Of a stretch of DNA of 64,000 nucleotides, positions 20,992 to 32,800 are shown piece by piece. The translations under genes and the position numbers were made by a program. Source of the DNA: Rhabditoides inermis. Its lineage: Eukaryota; Nematoda; Chromadorea; Rhabditida; Rhabditidae. The notes under the pieces were generated by a model. That model made no database searches. It saw nothing but the letters and a program-made list of their open reading frames with translations, and had not been told where the DNA came from. The first letter of the stretch is position 1; every line of letters starts with the position of its first letter. The stretch covers positions 62,001 to 126,000 of the forward strand of contig CAWZYM010000407.1 of assembly GCA_963966185.1 (NCBI GenBank), in the 5' to 3' direction.

Positions 20992-21996
20992 CTGTCCTGT
21001 CCACTCACACACGAGGTATGCGAGTGCTTCCACAATGATGAGTGGTCGATGGAAAAGGAGATCAGACACGAGGAATGTGGGAAGAAGCCATAGCAGGTAG
21101 CCATACGTCCAGATGGGGTAGATCTGAAACAGGCGGTATGTCTGTCTGTCCCGGTTGTCCTATGTGTGTGTCAGTCCGTCCCGTATCATTGACCTGACAC
21201 GTTTTTCTTCCCTATGATTGTACAAATACATTTTCACTTTCACTCGCCTAATGAACGCTAGTTCGAAGTGTTACTGTACAAATATTTTTTGTTCAAACGA
21301 GAACTCGGTCAAGCTCGCAACAGATTCAAAGATACCGCGCCACACTGTAGCCCCTTGCTCGCGCGTCTCACCACTCTGCCAACTCCGGTTGTCAATGACA
21401 CAAACTATCAGCCAGGTCCAAGCGGCAACTATACTATTGTTCAGTCTTTACATCACATCACTTGGGTGATAGGGCTGTATACGTTACGAACTGTGTTGTT
21501 GTTGTGATTGTTTTTCCCTGCAACCAAGTTGGTTGGATTCCGGATGTGTTTGTGATTATGTCTTTTCTGATTCTGAATTTTTCAACACATTGTTACAGAG
21601 AGGGGAGGGGATGGGTGCAGGTTTGTGTTAGTTGAATTATGTACATAGGTCAAGACAAACTGTTCATTTTTTTTCATGATTCTTAATGTTTCAAACACTT
21701 ATCCACTCACCTGACTGGACAGTACTTCACTGGAGATGTTCAATGTCTCCCTCTGGAACTGGTACAGGAACGGCTCCGATGGCCGGAACTCCTGAAACGT
21801 ATCTATAAACGTATAGATTACCGAAACGTATCGAAAACGTCTCGCTAAACGTATAGCATATTGAAAACTGAAACGTATAGCTAAACGTATAGCATAGTGA
21901 AACGTATCGCTCGTGCATACCTTGAGCACTCCATATATACAGAGGAGAATAGTGACGAACCTAATCGGTAAGTCGTTCAACATTTCGAGGTCTGGT
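19308..21996 (-). CDS. SLC19-family folate/thiamine-type transporter, exons 1-8
   Basis: Exons read leftwards: 21921-21996 (ATG at 21981-21983), 21711-21791, 21009-21123, 20811-20857, 20522-20613, 20322-20443, 19712-19795, 19308-19386. Every junction has GT/AG ends and the phases join without a stop. Family signatures appear in order: a first membrane helix after MLNDLP, RPSEPFL, YPIWTYGYL, EIAYLSYIY, a TRSALLLGKFLSYLVSQL helix, and the juxtamembrane KYYFSTLW before the second half. SLC19 proteins are plasma-membrane carriers of about 12 helices for reduced folate or thiamine; the substrate cannot be decided here. The acceptor TTTTTGCAG only 13 nt upstream of the ATG suggests trans-splicing of a leader. 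Exon 9 lies at 41-113. Confidence 0.88.
20056..20341 (-). repeat. Three copies of the exon-6 donor region
   Basis: The exon 6 end plus its donor (about 20303-20341) recurs in diverged form at 20165-20203 and 20056-20095. Each copy carries the CTACATATC(C/A)AC segment followed by GTNGG(G)TACG-like sequence, separated by CTACAGTATAC-rich DNA. Only the first copy in gene order is needed for the reading frame. Confidence 0.6.
20471..20518 (+). repeat. CT microsatellite in intron 5
   Basis: CT dinucleotide run directly next to the exon 5 donor. A matching AG run lies at about 20957-20987 in intron 3 of the same gene. Confidence 0.85.
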
Positions 21997-23294
21997 CTGC
22001 AAAAAAACAATGCGAAAGAGGTGGGGCGAACAAAAGTACAAAACACTGACCGCTCTCTTCTCTCTACAGTTCGAGCCGTAAGCAGCAATAACTGCCTTGT
22101 TGACAGTCGTTTCACAGGATTATGGAAATATGTATATTGCGAATTGCGAATGGCAAACTGCAAATTGCCGACAATCAGTGCGCCTATAATAAATCAAAGC
22201 TGCGGCGGCGGCGTGAATTTTGTTTGGCGATAAGATAATTCGTGGGAAGGGGTGAGAAAAGCTGAAATGATAAGTACGGCCGATAGACAGCGCGACTCGG
22301 AAGAGTGTTAGATGGCGAATTCACTGATCCGTGACTTTGTGAACTTCTTCGTTAAGTTGGACGCATTTTGAACCCAAGATAACCCCGTTTCGTTGAAGCA
22401 AACATTAAGCGGCAAAACGTGTGATCAGTGATGTTTCCAGCTCTCTTGGTTTATCTGCAGATTCGTAATCTTCCTAGGTGTTTATTTGATAACAGGGGTC
22501 TGGTACGGATAAGCTGATTAGCTGATATGAGTGAGGTCGAAAAACAATGTGTACCGGGAACACTCGGAATTGTATTGTGTGGTGTGAGGTGTACCCAGAG
22601 TCTTCAAACTACTGATAACTGTGGTCGAATGAGCGAGTGCAGACTGGACAGACGTGCATTGTCCATTCTCCCTTCCCTCCCGCCCCCGTCATTCCCCGAT
22701 TCTGCCTCGCGCCGCGCGGTCACTTCAACTCACTCGCGCCATCTCCCACTCGCAAGTACTGTCCACTGTGTCTCCTCTCCAATCTCAGTGCTTTCCAGGA
22801 TCACTCGGTGGGAATATGTTCGTTTCCCAGTCGATCACTCGCGTACAAAGTGAGAGGGTTAGCTGTGTTGGTTTATAGTTCTATGCTCGCAATAAGTTGC
22901 GCGCGCAGGGGTAGATCAGAGAATGACGGAGAGTCCGCTCTCGGCAATAACGCGCAAAACAAGAGAGAGGCAGACGGTTATGGCACCGTATTTCGAACTG
23001 CAAGCGAGGTAGATGGAAAAGTATCGCTCTGGCGCATGCTATACAAAGCTCTCCCGTTCTCTGCTTGCACTTCGCGGGTCCGTCGCTCACCGGCGCATTC
23101 TACAGAACAAAACAAGTGTCTTGTCCACTTCTCTTCGGCGCTGTCAAGTCTCCGATTTGAGTGAGTGTTGATATCATATGTTTTCTCGTAGCGTAGATCA
23201 GTATCGTAATGATGTATATTAATCAACACATTAATTATTTATCATGTACTGTTACTTTTGAACTCTTTGGTGCGCTTTGTTGGTGACACTTCAG
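21997..23294. other. Intergenic region, nothing identified
   Basis: Between the 5' end of the SLC19-type gene and the first exon of the plus-strand gene. It has open frames up to 175 codons but no domain, no convincing splice pattern and low-complexity composition. The promoter region of the transporter gene should lie in its left part. Confidence 0.5.
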
Positions 23295-24990
23295 TGGGAG
23301 TGCGATTGCCGTCTCCACAACTCGCCTCTATCACCGTCAAATGTTTCTGCCTGCACGACCGGTGAAGGATACTGTATTTTGTGGACAAGGTACGGTAGAT
23401 TGAAATACAATAACGTACTTTTGTAATACAGACGGTGCGGTGAGCGGGCAGCGATGGCAGAAACCCGAGGAGGCCTGCGAGTGCACGGTAAGGTATACTG
23501 TACATTGAATAGGGATACGGTATGTGCATGTGTATGCGCACACTTGTGACTAGATATGCTACGACATGAGCGGCAAGGCGACGGAGAGAGAAGCAAGGAC
23601 TAGGCAAGCGGGGATGTACAACGCTTATACCAGTATCTATATCTGAGTGTATTACACCACGCTTCACACATTGTGACGTAGAAAACTAGATGTTATAGTT
23701 GTCTAGAAAAGCAGCTATCATTAGCGTGTAAGTAGAGGCAGTTTGTGTGTCGTGTGGATTGGTTGACGCGGATTGCAGGCTCTCTGTACTATTTTTGCTT
23801 TAGTGGGCGCGCAACACTTTTGTACAACTTTCAGTACAACTTTTTGTATCGTAGTACCATTTTTGCTACCGTAGTACAGATTTATTTCCATTTTTACCTA
23901 CCGTAGTTCTTTATCTATTTGCACACAGTTTTACTGCATTGATGTAATAATCCTGACAAGAAGGAACCACCGACAGATAATTCACGGAGACTAAACCCTT
24001 TGTGTTTCATATCCGTTGTTGTATTCTTGATATCGGCAGTAAATCAATTCATTGCAGGCTCGCTGTTCTGTGCCTGTCTCGCCCTCCCTCACCTCTCCTC
24101 CCCTCTCGTCGGTGCTGCTCACTCTGGGCTAGACGGCGGAGGCGGATGCGCCAAGGCGGCGTTCGGAGGATCCTCGGGAGGCGGAGATGGCTGTGGCACA
24201 CGCCCCGCCCGGACGAATCTTGCTACAAAGAATCAGGTAGCACCTTCTCATAACCGCACTCTTACGGTAGTCTTCTGATTGGCTGACCTCGCGCACCCCT
24301 TTGAGTATCATTCCTCCGTTCATTGGCCGCTCCCCTCTTATCGCGGGCTGCTATCGGCGAGTAGACCGCGGCTGGCCAATCCGAAACATGTAACATGTAT
24401 GATGCACCTTTGTCCGCACCGTCCCGTCTTCTGTCCCTGTCCTTGTCCCATGGAACCGGTATGAAACACTCTTCTTTGCTCCGCGGTATCTCACTCATCC
24501 TGGTGTCTCCTTTCGATTCTTATGATTGGAGAAATGTCACGTTCAGTGTCGTCTCAGTCTGCCATCCGCCGGATATGCGTTCTCTTCTCCTGTCGACTCG
24601 CTGTCGCTGTTCCATCACCACCCATCCAGTTGATCTACAACCACGACATCGGCAAGTTAACGCCAATTTAAATTAATTTTTCATGGCTATCGTAGTACAA
24701 CTACTATTTAGTAGCACTATTTTTGCTTTAAGTACAACTTTTAGTATCGTAGTACTCATTTTGCTACCGTAGTACAGATTTATTTCTATTTTTACCTACC
24801 GTAGTTCTTTAAGTTTTTGCATACAGTTTTACTGGCATTGATGTAACCCATATGGATTTGTGGGGGCGGTGCGATTGACTGATGCTTTGATTGATTGATA
24901 ATGATTGTTTGATTGATTGATTGACTTTTGCTTGCAGCGTGGAGACGTCACTTGCGTTGCTGCTCGAGTGGGTGGGAGCGGGGCTGGAAG
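23295..24990 (+). CDS. Unknown plus-strand gene, exons a-d
   Basis: Exons 23295-23361, 23432-23487, 24133-24236 and 24938-24990 each have AG before and GT after, and their phases join without a stop into the two exons at 30852-31047. The encoded segment begins with a cysteine pair (WECDC) and includes EEACECT, then an Arg/Glu-rich part and a hydrophobic LALLLEW segment. I do not recognise the family, and the 5' end is not found. Exon a and b boundaries are the least certain because the opposite strand also has plausible splice sites there. The intron after exon d contains a complete LTR element. The evidence is only the run of phase-compatible exons. Confidence 0.45.
23822..23947 (+). repeat. 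About 125-bp repeat, copy 1
   Basis: AGTACAACTTT...TTTTACTGCATTGATGTAA, matching 24729-24846 with few differences. Rich in ACCGTAGTAC motifs. It lies in the same intron as its partner. Confidence 0.7.
24729..24846 (+). repeat. About 125-bp repeat, copy 2
   Basis: Direct, slightly diverged copy of 23822-23947. Both lie within the third intron of the plus-strand gene. Confidence 0.7.
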
Positions 24991-25206
24991 GTGGGAGAGG
25001 GAGGAGGAGTAGAAACTATGCGTATATTCTCATTTCGAATATACGAGATGTGAGTGGATTCCTCTCTGTAATGTCAACAGCGTCTGTAGAAAGTGAAGCC
25101 CCGCAAATCAAATACCAACAGTTCCAAACCGTAGCTGTACTATGTCTTAGTTCGATTTGTTGTTTATGTCATAACAACTCATGAATAAACTATTATATTA
25201 TTATAT

Positions 25207-25555
25207 TGTCAAGCGCACGCGCTTGCGCGTCGAGGCCAGCGCGCGAAGGCGTGGCCGAGAGTACCATAGATCTGGGTCTTCTCGCCGGGGCGCGCCCGGA
25301 GAGCGGCTGCTCTCCGGCCGCACCATTTTTCCCTAATAAACCTTGTGTGATTTACGTTGTCCCGTTTCATTACTGCACGCGTACTATCAATGGGTTGAGG
25401 GGATCCGGTCGTAGGGGAACCAGTCATTAGAGGGTAGTAGGTAGCTTACTCTATTGATTGCGGGATTGGGAAGGAGTAGTCTAGTGGGAGGCGTTCTACC
25501 ACCGTCGCATGGAGGATAAGGGAATGGTTGGCATGGCGTCACCAGGAACTTAACA
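25207..25555 (+). repeat. 5' LTR of the deleted element
   Basis: TGTCAAGCGC...ACTTAACA, with AATAAA at 25335-25340. A primer-binding site starting TGGAGATCCCGG follows at 25557. Confidence 0.92.
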
Positions 25556-28500
25556 GTGGAGATCCCGGTCTTCTTTGGGCGGAGGGGCGAAAGCCTTTCC
25601 CCAAGGAGAACTCGGAGTAGAGCGCTTAGTTTTTTCCAGCTCACCAATTTTGCCGCGATGCCTTGCTGCGCTTGCTTGTCCGCCCATTATTGAGTGTTGC
25701 TTTTTCCCCACACCTTCCTTATCCTAGAGGGCACGATCCTTAGGTCGTGTTCGAGGTTGTGTTTTTTGTGCCGCGCCAGCCGCCAGTAGCTCTGATCAAG
25801 CTGCTGTCGATGACCCACACGGGGAGACAATGAGATCTACCTTCTCGTCTTTTTATGTGTCCGCTACCGTAAGTTGTTTGCACTCCGGTACCTTTGCCGC
25901 CGCGCCCGTTTCGCTCGCATTCATGTCGCAATCCGCATACAGCCGCCTTAGTCTCACTCGGCAGCAGGTAATCTCCTCGGAGAGCACTTGTCTGTGACAT
26001 TCGGATGTCGCGCAGCTGCTTAGTTAACCCGGATGGTCGGATCCTGGCCGCGCATTCATTTTGTTGTTCTCACCACCGGGCTTACTGTAATACATAGACT
26101 CTCAGTGAGAGAGGGGAGGTGCTACAGTAGAGTAGATCGTAGTGGGTTGTTTACGGGACAGCGCTCCAGTGGTCATCTATCTTGTCGTATCGCATCGGCT
26201 GACCCAGCCAGCGGACCACTGGCGGCAGCTGGGAGCTGATTTACTGCCCGCTTGACCCTTTGCCCTTGGAGAAGGAGATCACAGGCGATAGCAGGCGGCC
26301 ACCGTCTTGATAGGTGATTTACGACCGGCAAGGGACCACAACAAGAGGGCGGGACCGATAAGACCCGACGGACCACCCGCCCCTCTCCCTCAGTCACCGT
26401 CGCAGTCGCCTCGCAAGCCGGCTGCTCCACCCCGCACTCATCGAGCCTTCGCTTCACCCCACCCGGAGAAAGCGACAGAGAGGTACGCGTTGTTATTAAA
26501 TGTGGGCTGACTGACTGACATACTGACATACTGGGGGCACGGGATGATGGGATGCGTACATAGCGGGAGCAGTAGATGGGACTGTACATCTACTCACTAG
26601 TCACTAGACCTAAGCTACACACCCATACCCTCCGCGTCGTTCGTGTCGTACCATACCGTAATCCGTGCATCTTCTGTCTTTCACAGTGACATGTATTGTC
26701 TCTTCATATATCAAGATGTACATTCATATTCCACTACACTATATTCGGCTATTCAATTTTTATTATTACTTTTTATAATGTTATCCGCTATCGGCGAGGG
26801 GACAGTAGATGTCGGTGCGGCAGAAACACGCCCACAACTCACACCTACTGTCACCTCCCAGGCATCCTTTTTTTTGTCGATCAATGGTTTCCCCGTTCAT
26901 CGATAATTCTCTCACTCCACAATTGTTCCCTTTCATACACCATATGCAGATGAGTCACCTCATACGCATCCCTCTTCCAACCTATCATATCCATATCAGT
27001 CAGTCTTCCACTTGATACTTTGCCTACGTTCCGCTCACCACTGCCTCTTGTCCCGGGACAGACCTGTCCGGCATCCTCGATCTCACTTGTTCAATATTCC
27101 CGCTCACATGCGGATTGTTGTGTATTAGGAGCACTGATCGGAAGCGCACCGACCAGTGCGAATGTCGTTCCCTAGTTTTCCTTCCCTGAGGGCAGGGACG
27201 ACACCGACATGTGACTTTGATGCTCGCTCGACTATCTGTCTCATTCGCGTTCGTCAACAGTGCGGTAACGTCGTTGTGTTGTAGTTGATTGTGTTCTAAT
27301 GACTCGAGAAGAACAATAACGGTATCCCACACCCTCAAAAATTAATCGTTCCTAATTCAATTCATTTGTCAATACAAACAAACAATATGATACTTGTTAT
27401 TATTCTTCTCGATTTCGCTATCAGATATTGACCGCGTTCTCGTGTTCTTTCCGTTTCTGCCACGCTGCGCGTACATTTCCACAAACCCAAGCATCTAAAA
27501 TCAATCTCACTTTCACTCTTACCTAATTCACCATTGCCGCATACAACACTATACCATTCCTGCGCGCGTTTTTCAACTTCTCACTCTTTCATCCTCATTT
27601 TTATCGTACTCACCTTCTCACCCCCCACCGCAATTTTCGCAGACAGCACGTTCACAGAGCACGCGGGTTTTCACATGAACATATGTAGAACCACTCACCC
27701 GGATCGCTATGTCTCGTGTAAATTTGCAACTATCTGGCACAAACCTCTCACTCCGAATAATTCCGTGACGTTCGTAATCGTGTTTTTGTGTGTCCCCCCC
27801 CCACCTTCTTCTATCGCGATCACTTTCTCTCTCACTCTCTGCACCGCATGAAGCCTGACTTATCACCCACCTCTCATATCCGTCATATACTCGCGCATGT
27901 GTTCCGACTATTATGCAATTGAGATACCGTACCCATAAAAGTTTCCACCCCAATTAGTTAATTTAAACCCTCTTTGTTTACATCTCTCACACCCATCACA
28001 TAATTTTATAATCTACATTAGCCTCTCTCAGTCTTATCATTCCCCCATTCACCCCACCCCCTCGGACACATTGCCCCTCGCTCTTTTAGTCTCTTTCCCA
28101 CCACCCCAGAGCGAGCCGACTTGAGCATTCTTGACTTTGAGCGTGACGTGTCTGTCTTTCTCTTGTCGGTGCGAGACTGCAGATTGAGTTTGTGTGCGCG
28201 GTGATTCGTGTCGGTCTGGAAGCGCGCCACTGGTCGTGTAGGGCGCACCATTCGATTCTCACTCATTCATACGAGCGCTATCAACGCAGCCCGCGTCTCA
28301 CTGAATTTCGCCCACCTAGACAAATTCACACGGTCTCGTTACACTGCGCCTATCGGAATTGCTCTATCCTCCTCTTTTTGCGATACCACATTGTTCCTCG
28401 CCACTCTCGTTGTCTATGAGACTGTGTCATCTCTCCCTGTTGCAAAGCGACGGAGTCACTGGGAAGCCGTATGTCGAAAGAACAGGCGTAAAATGACGTG

Positions 28501-28885
28501 ACAGCTCGGAAGGGCCCCACCACACATAGTCCCAGATGCAGTCACAGTCTTTGTCCAGGACTGCGCGAGTGCGTGGAAATCCTCTTTGTTGGTCTCTCAT
28601 GGTCTGCCGAGAAGCGCGTGTGATTTGATCGTTGTGTCATAGTCGAAAGTGGCAAGTTGTTGTGATGACTCCGCATGCGATAGCTGGAATTGTGTTGAGC
28701 CCTCCGATCATTTGCGTGTGGCATGCCGGCGTGGAAAACCGCAATCGTACTCTCTCTCCAATGTCTTCGTCACTTCCAATATTGTATCATCATCTCTCGT
28801 TGATGTATAGCCGGGGAAGTAGCGGATAGGCAGATAGGATCGTAGACTCACTAGGCTAGGGCTAACGATCCATTCGTTCAGGACA
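25556..28885 (+). other. Leader of the deleted element
   Basis: About 3.3 kb with no recognisable protein domain on either strand and only short open frames. Its length parallels the leader of the intact element, but I see no obvious sequence identity with it. Confidence 0.6.
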
Positions 28886-29156
28886 ATGGCTACAGCTAAG
28901 GAGCGAGCGGACGCAGATCTGCGGCTGAAGCAGAGCTCGGCTCTGCTCGCCACCGTGCGCAAGTTCGAGGGAACCGACGCAGCCACGCTCGCGGACTGGG
29001 TCCGCGACCTAAACACTTCCGCATCGGCGCTGGGCATGACGGAGGAGCAGCTGCTCCGCCTCCTGGAGGCCCTACTCGACGGAGAGGCGAGGGCGCTCTA
29101 CAGAGACCTGGAGCCCTCGGCAAAAAGAGAGTGGAAGACCAACTTCGAAAGACGCC
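28886..29156 (+). pseudogene. Truncated gag of the deleted element
   Basis: An ATG at 28886 opens about 90 codons similar in layout to the start of Gag in the intact element (charged start, KFEGTDAATLADWVRDLN, EEQLLRLLEALLDGEA, then REWKTNFE). The frame then runs into integrase sequence in the wrong frame and stops at 29239. The junction lies within a few bases of 29150-29157. Confidence 0.8.
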
Positions 29157-29157
29157 G

Positions 29158-30330
29158 GCCGCTCTGGTCCCGACAGAGCCGATGGAGATCGCAAGGACCC
29201 CCACCGAGCCGTTCGAGGAGTGCCACGCAGACGTGCTAGGCCCCTACCCGGTCAGCGAGAGTGGCAACAAGTATGTCCACGTGATCGTCGACAACTTCAC
29301 TAAGATGGTCGTCGCGGTGCCGATTCCGGACCAGACTGCAATGACCCTGGCCGAGACCGTCGCCAAGGAGCTGATCAGCGTTCACGGAGCCCCTCGCATA
29401 CTCGTCACCGACCAGGGAAAGCAGTACAAGTCGGAGCTGTTCACGGAGACTATGCAGCTGTTTGGAATCGACCACATCTTCTCTAGCGCCTACCACCACC
29501 AGTCGAATGGAGTCGTGGAGAGGTACAACCGCACCCTGGGCGACGGAATCAGCGTGTACAGCCACTCCGACCCTGGAAGATGGGATGAGTACGTGCCATG
29601 GATTGTCGCTGCATACAACGGATCGCGGCACAGCACCACCGGCTACTCGCCCAACTTCCTCGTCTACGGCCGCGAACTCGCCCTGTCGATCGACCGCCAC
29701 CTACAGCTGGAACGGACTGAACAGCGACGCTCCCTTCCCGACTATGTGCAGCACCTACAAGCCGCCGTGAAGTGCAGTCGCGCCATCACCTCGACTCTAC
29801 TGGAGCAAGCAGCCGAGCGCAACAAGAGGTACTACGACAACCACCACCACGTCAAGTCCAAATCGATGGACGATGGCGATTTGGTGATGCTACACTTCCC
29901 ACAAGCTCAAGTCGGACAGTCTAGCAAACTGCATCAAGCGTGGAGAGGACCCTACCGCATCATCGAACGGACTGGACCCAACTGCACCGTCAAACACACG
30001 GATAGCGGCAAAGAGGAGCGGGTGCACATCAACAGACTGAAGCGGTTCAAGGAGCAGAGCAGACCGGACGACAACGGCGGAGAGGCGGAAGTTCCTGATG
30101 ACGCTCCGGCGCAGCAGCCGACAACGACCCCGAAGGCCAAGGGAGAGTCGAGCCCAGAGCAGCCCGAGAAGCCGTCACAGGAGAAGCCGCGCTACAACGG
30201 GAAGAAGAGGAAGCCGAAGAAGACGACTACATCGACGGAGACGAAGACGACTACTACCACCACCCCAGAAGACGGACTGAGACGTTCGACGAGAGAGAAG
30301 AAGCCCAACATTCGACTATCCCCCATTTGA
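29158..30330 (+). pseudogene. Integrase domain of the deleted element
   Basis: Open for about 390 codons with no start of its own. It begins just after the HHCC finger at the KTPAAL motif, which also occurs in the intact element. Catalytic Asp codons are at 29230 and 29410 and Glu at 29518, spacing D-59-D-35-E. A C-terminal module with RGPYRI...VHINRLKRF follows, then a Lys/Thr-rich tail. Core residues are intact, but the N-terminal zinc finger is lost and the frame is out of register with gag. Confidence 0.85.
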
Positions 30331-30482
30331 TTGTATTTTACCCCACCCACCCCACCCCGCTGGAGATCTACAATTTGTACTCTTATTCGACGCTATTATA
30401 ATAATGCTCATTTCATGTTATCATTATTTGTATTTTGGATGGTACTGCGCGGTCGGGCCGCCCGCTCATCGGAGGAGGGGCG

Positions 30483-30831
30483 TGTCAAGCGCACGCGCTT
30501 GCGCGTCGAGGCCAGCGCGCGAAGGCGTGGCCGAGAGTACCATAGATCTGGGTCTTCTCGCCAGGGCGCGCCCGGAGAGCGGCTGCTCTCCGGCCGCACC
30601 ATTTTTCCCTAATAAACCTTGTGTGATTTACGTTGTCCCGTTTCATTACTGCACGCGTACTATCAATGGGTTGAGGGGATCCGGTCGTAGGGGAACCAGT
30701 CATTAGAGGGTAGTAGGTAGCTTACTCTATTGATTGCGGGATTGGGAAGGAGTAGTCTAGTGGGAGGCGTTCTACCACCGTCGCATGGAGGATAAGGGAA
30801 TGGTTGGCATGGCGTCACCAGGAACTTAACA
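30483..30831 (+). repeat. 3' LTR of the deleted element
   Basis: One mismatch by eye against the 5' LTR. Preceded by the purine tract GGAGGAGGGG (30472-30481) and followed by the ATAT duplication. Confidence 0.92.
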
Positions 30832-30851
30832 ATATTATATATGCCTTGCAG

Positions 30852-31047
30852 ATGTCGACTCGACTGTGTCTCCATGCCCTCCCCCCTTTGTCGAGTGAGT
30901 ACTCCTTGTCCCCTTGTGCTGTTGGTTGTCTGTTGCAGGCTGGAGCAGTTCGGGAGATGCCTGTCCGCCCCTGTCCGGACATTCTCCCCTGTCTCTCTGC
31001 AATACGAGTCACATTGTGTGAATGCAATAATATTGTTTGGTGGTTGA
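30852..31047 (+). CDS. Unknown plus-strand gene, last two exons
   Basis: Exons 30852-30894 and 30939-31047 (TTGCAG acceptors, GTGAGT donor) continue the frame of 24938-24990 in the right phase and end at a TGA. The first lies only 16 bp after the LTR element's target duplication, so the insertion sits just upstream of this acceptor. The encoded tail (PCPPPFVE, then a Leu/Val/Phe-rich end) is not recognised. Confidence 0.45.
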
Positions 31048-31975
31048 TTTTGTCGTTGGTGTGAATCAAAGAGATCAAGTGAATCGGACCGTCTACTTGT
31101 TCTCATGGTTTTTGGGTGTATTGTTGTGATATGAAAAAAGTTTTCGTAATTCTCAGGTACGGTATATTGTCCGCTAATTGTCAGAAGATCGAGTGTTCGT
31201 CAACCGGAAAAATGTAATTTGAATTTCGCCAACTTTCGCGCATGCGTGCAAAGCAGCGTTTACTCACGCTTCCAATTATTCGTTCTTGAAAATAGATTGT
31301 GTTCATTCATATCAAATTTTTTTATCTGAAATTCTTATACATGTATGTTCTCTAAGATCAATATGATGATCCATGGTATTTGGTGTGCAATCATTTCCAC
31401 CCAGTTTTTTTGACGATTTCGGCTTTCATTTTATTCCAATTGTTTCCGAGCAGCGTTTTATTCTTTCTGTAATCGCTTGCTTGCGCATTATTGAACGTTA
31501 TTGAACACTGCAGATCTTTCACATTTGCCTTGTTCATTTGTTTCTGTTAGGTGATACCATCACTTTCTCTTGAATCGCCGCTTTTCCCTCGCTTGCCATG
31601 TTTCTCGTTCTTTCGCCAGCACGCGCCATCAGAAAGAACGTGGAATTTGAGTGAAACGATCCATGTCTGCTTTTACTCTCCGTTTTCTTCGATCGTGCCG
31701 CTTTGATCCGTGAAAGTGTATTCGCTTGTAAAATGTTTAATTCCGTTCTCGTATTCATCATAAGCATATCAGCATCCACATCCAGATGCACTTGCCGATT
31801 CATTGTCACGTAACACTGCCTCTTCCGCTACCATACCACCACAGTCTGACAGACGTATGACCTTTCGGTCCTGGCTCGATGACGCTATCTGGAATATATT
31901 TGTATCTGGTTTACCATTCTTTGATTCGGTTTTAATCACAAATACATAGGTTGCACCACTTATTACATCCACATG
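31048..31975. other. Nothing identified
   Basis: AT-rich, short open frames only, no repeats or domains noticed. Confidence 0.5.
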
Positions 31976-31977
31976 TT

Positions 31978-32037
<60 letters not shown>

Positions 32038-32038
32038 T
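31976..32038 (+). repeat. CTTT microsatellite
   Basis: About 15 uninterrupted CTTT units. 32039-32800 beyond it has no recognised feature. Confidence 0.95.
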
Positions 32039-32800
32039 TATCGTATATATTGGTATCCGGGAGTTCTCCTCTCTGTATTGATGTATGTTCCATCAGTATC
32101 ACTTGGTTATAAGGTCTTTACTCCATCACTGGCAAAGCATACACTAACGATGAGGCCTACACAGAACAGGAAGGGTCACAGAGATACAGTAACCCTACGC
32201 ACAATCAATCAATACCAATTCCCTATACCACGACATCCCCATTTAAATGAGAAAGCCGTCCTCGGCATTCAAGCATATGGACACAACTATACAGCATTGA
32301 TTGGGTAAAGCGGAAGGATGAATGGAAATAGAAGCCATCTAATTCTGGAGTGTGAGTGTAGAGTGGGTGTGGGAAGATAGAAAGGAAGGTGGCGTCGGTC
32401 TTCTTCTGCGACATCCATGAGACTCGTGGTAGAGACAGGACACAGGAACACGTCTGGTGACAAATGCGCAACATCTTGACGACGTTGTAGTCGCTGCAGA
32501 TCCGACATCCGAACGAAATCTAGCACGAACGACGCGATTCGGTGTCGAACTAAACACATGTTAGCCTACCTATCCTACAGACTATTGACATTCATGGACA
32601 TCCAGCTTGGAAGCAACACGAAATAGTGTCTAATACGGTTCAACGCTGTGATGCAACGGAAATCTCGCACGACCACTATTTGTGAAACTGAACCACTTTT
32701 AACACACGAAGAATATAACACTTTTTCACCTTTTACACGGAATTTTTAACCTTTTTTTGACTGACGAGTTTACGAGATGTCTGGAGAATTCTTCATCGAA

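Larger units (their letters stand above)
25203..30835 (+). mobile_element. Second LTR element, internally deleted
   Basis: LTRs 25207-25555 and 30483-30831, each 349 bp, TG...CA, differ by one base by eye (in CGCC(G/A)GGGCG). The 4-bp target duplication is ATAT (25203-25206, 30832-30835). Inside are a leader of about 3.3 kb, the 5' part of gag, then integrase. Everything from mid-gag through protease, RT and RNase H (and any envelope) is missing. It cannot move by itself but keeps LTRs, primer site and polypurine tract. It lies in the sense orientation within an intron of the plus-strand gene. Confidence 0.92.
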
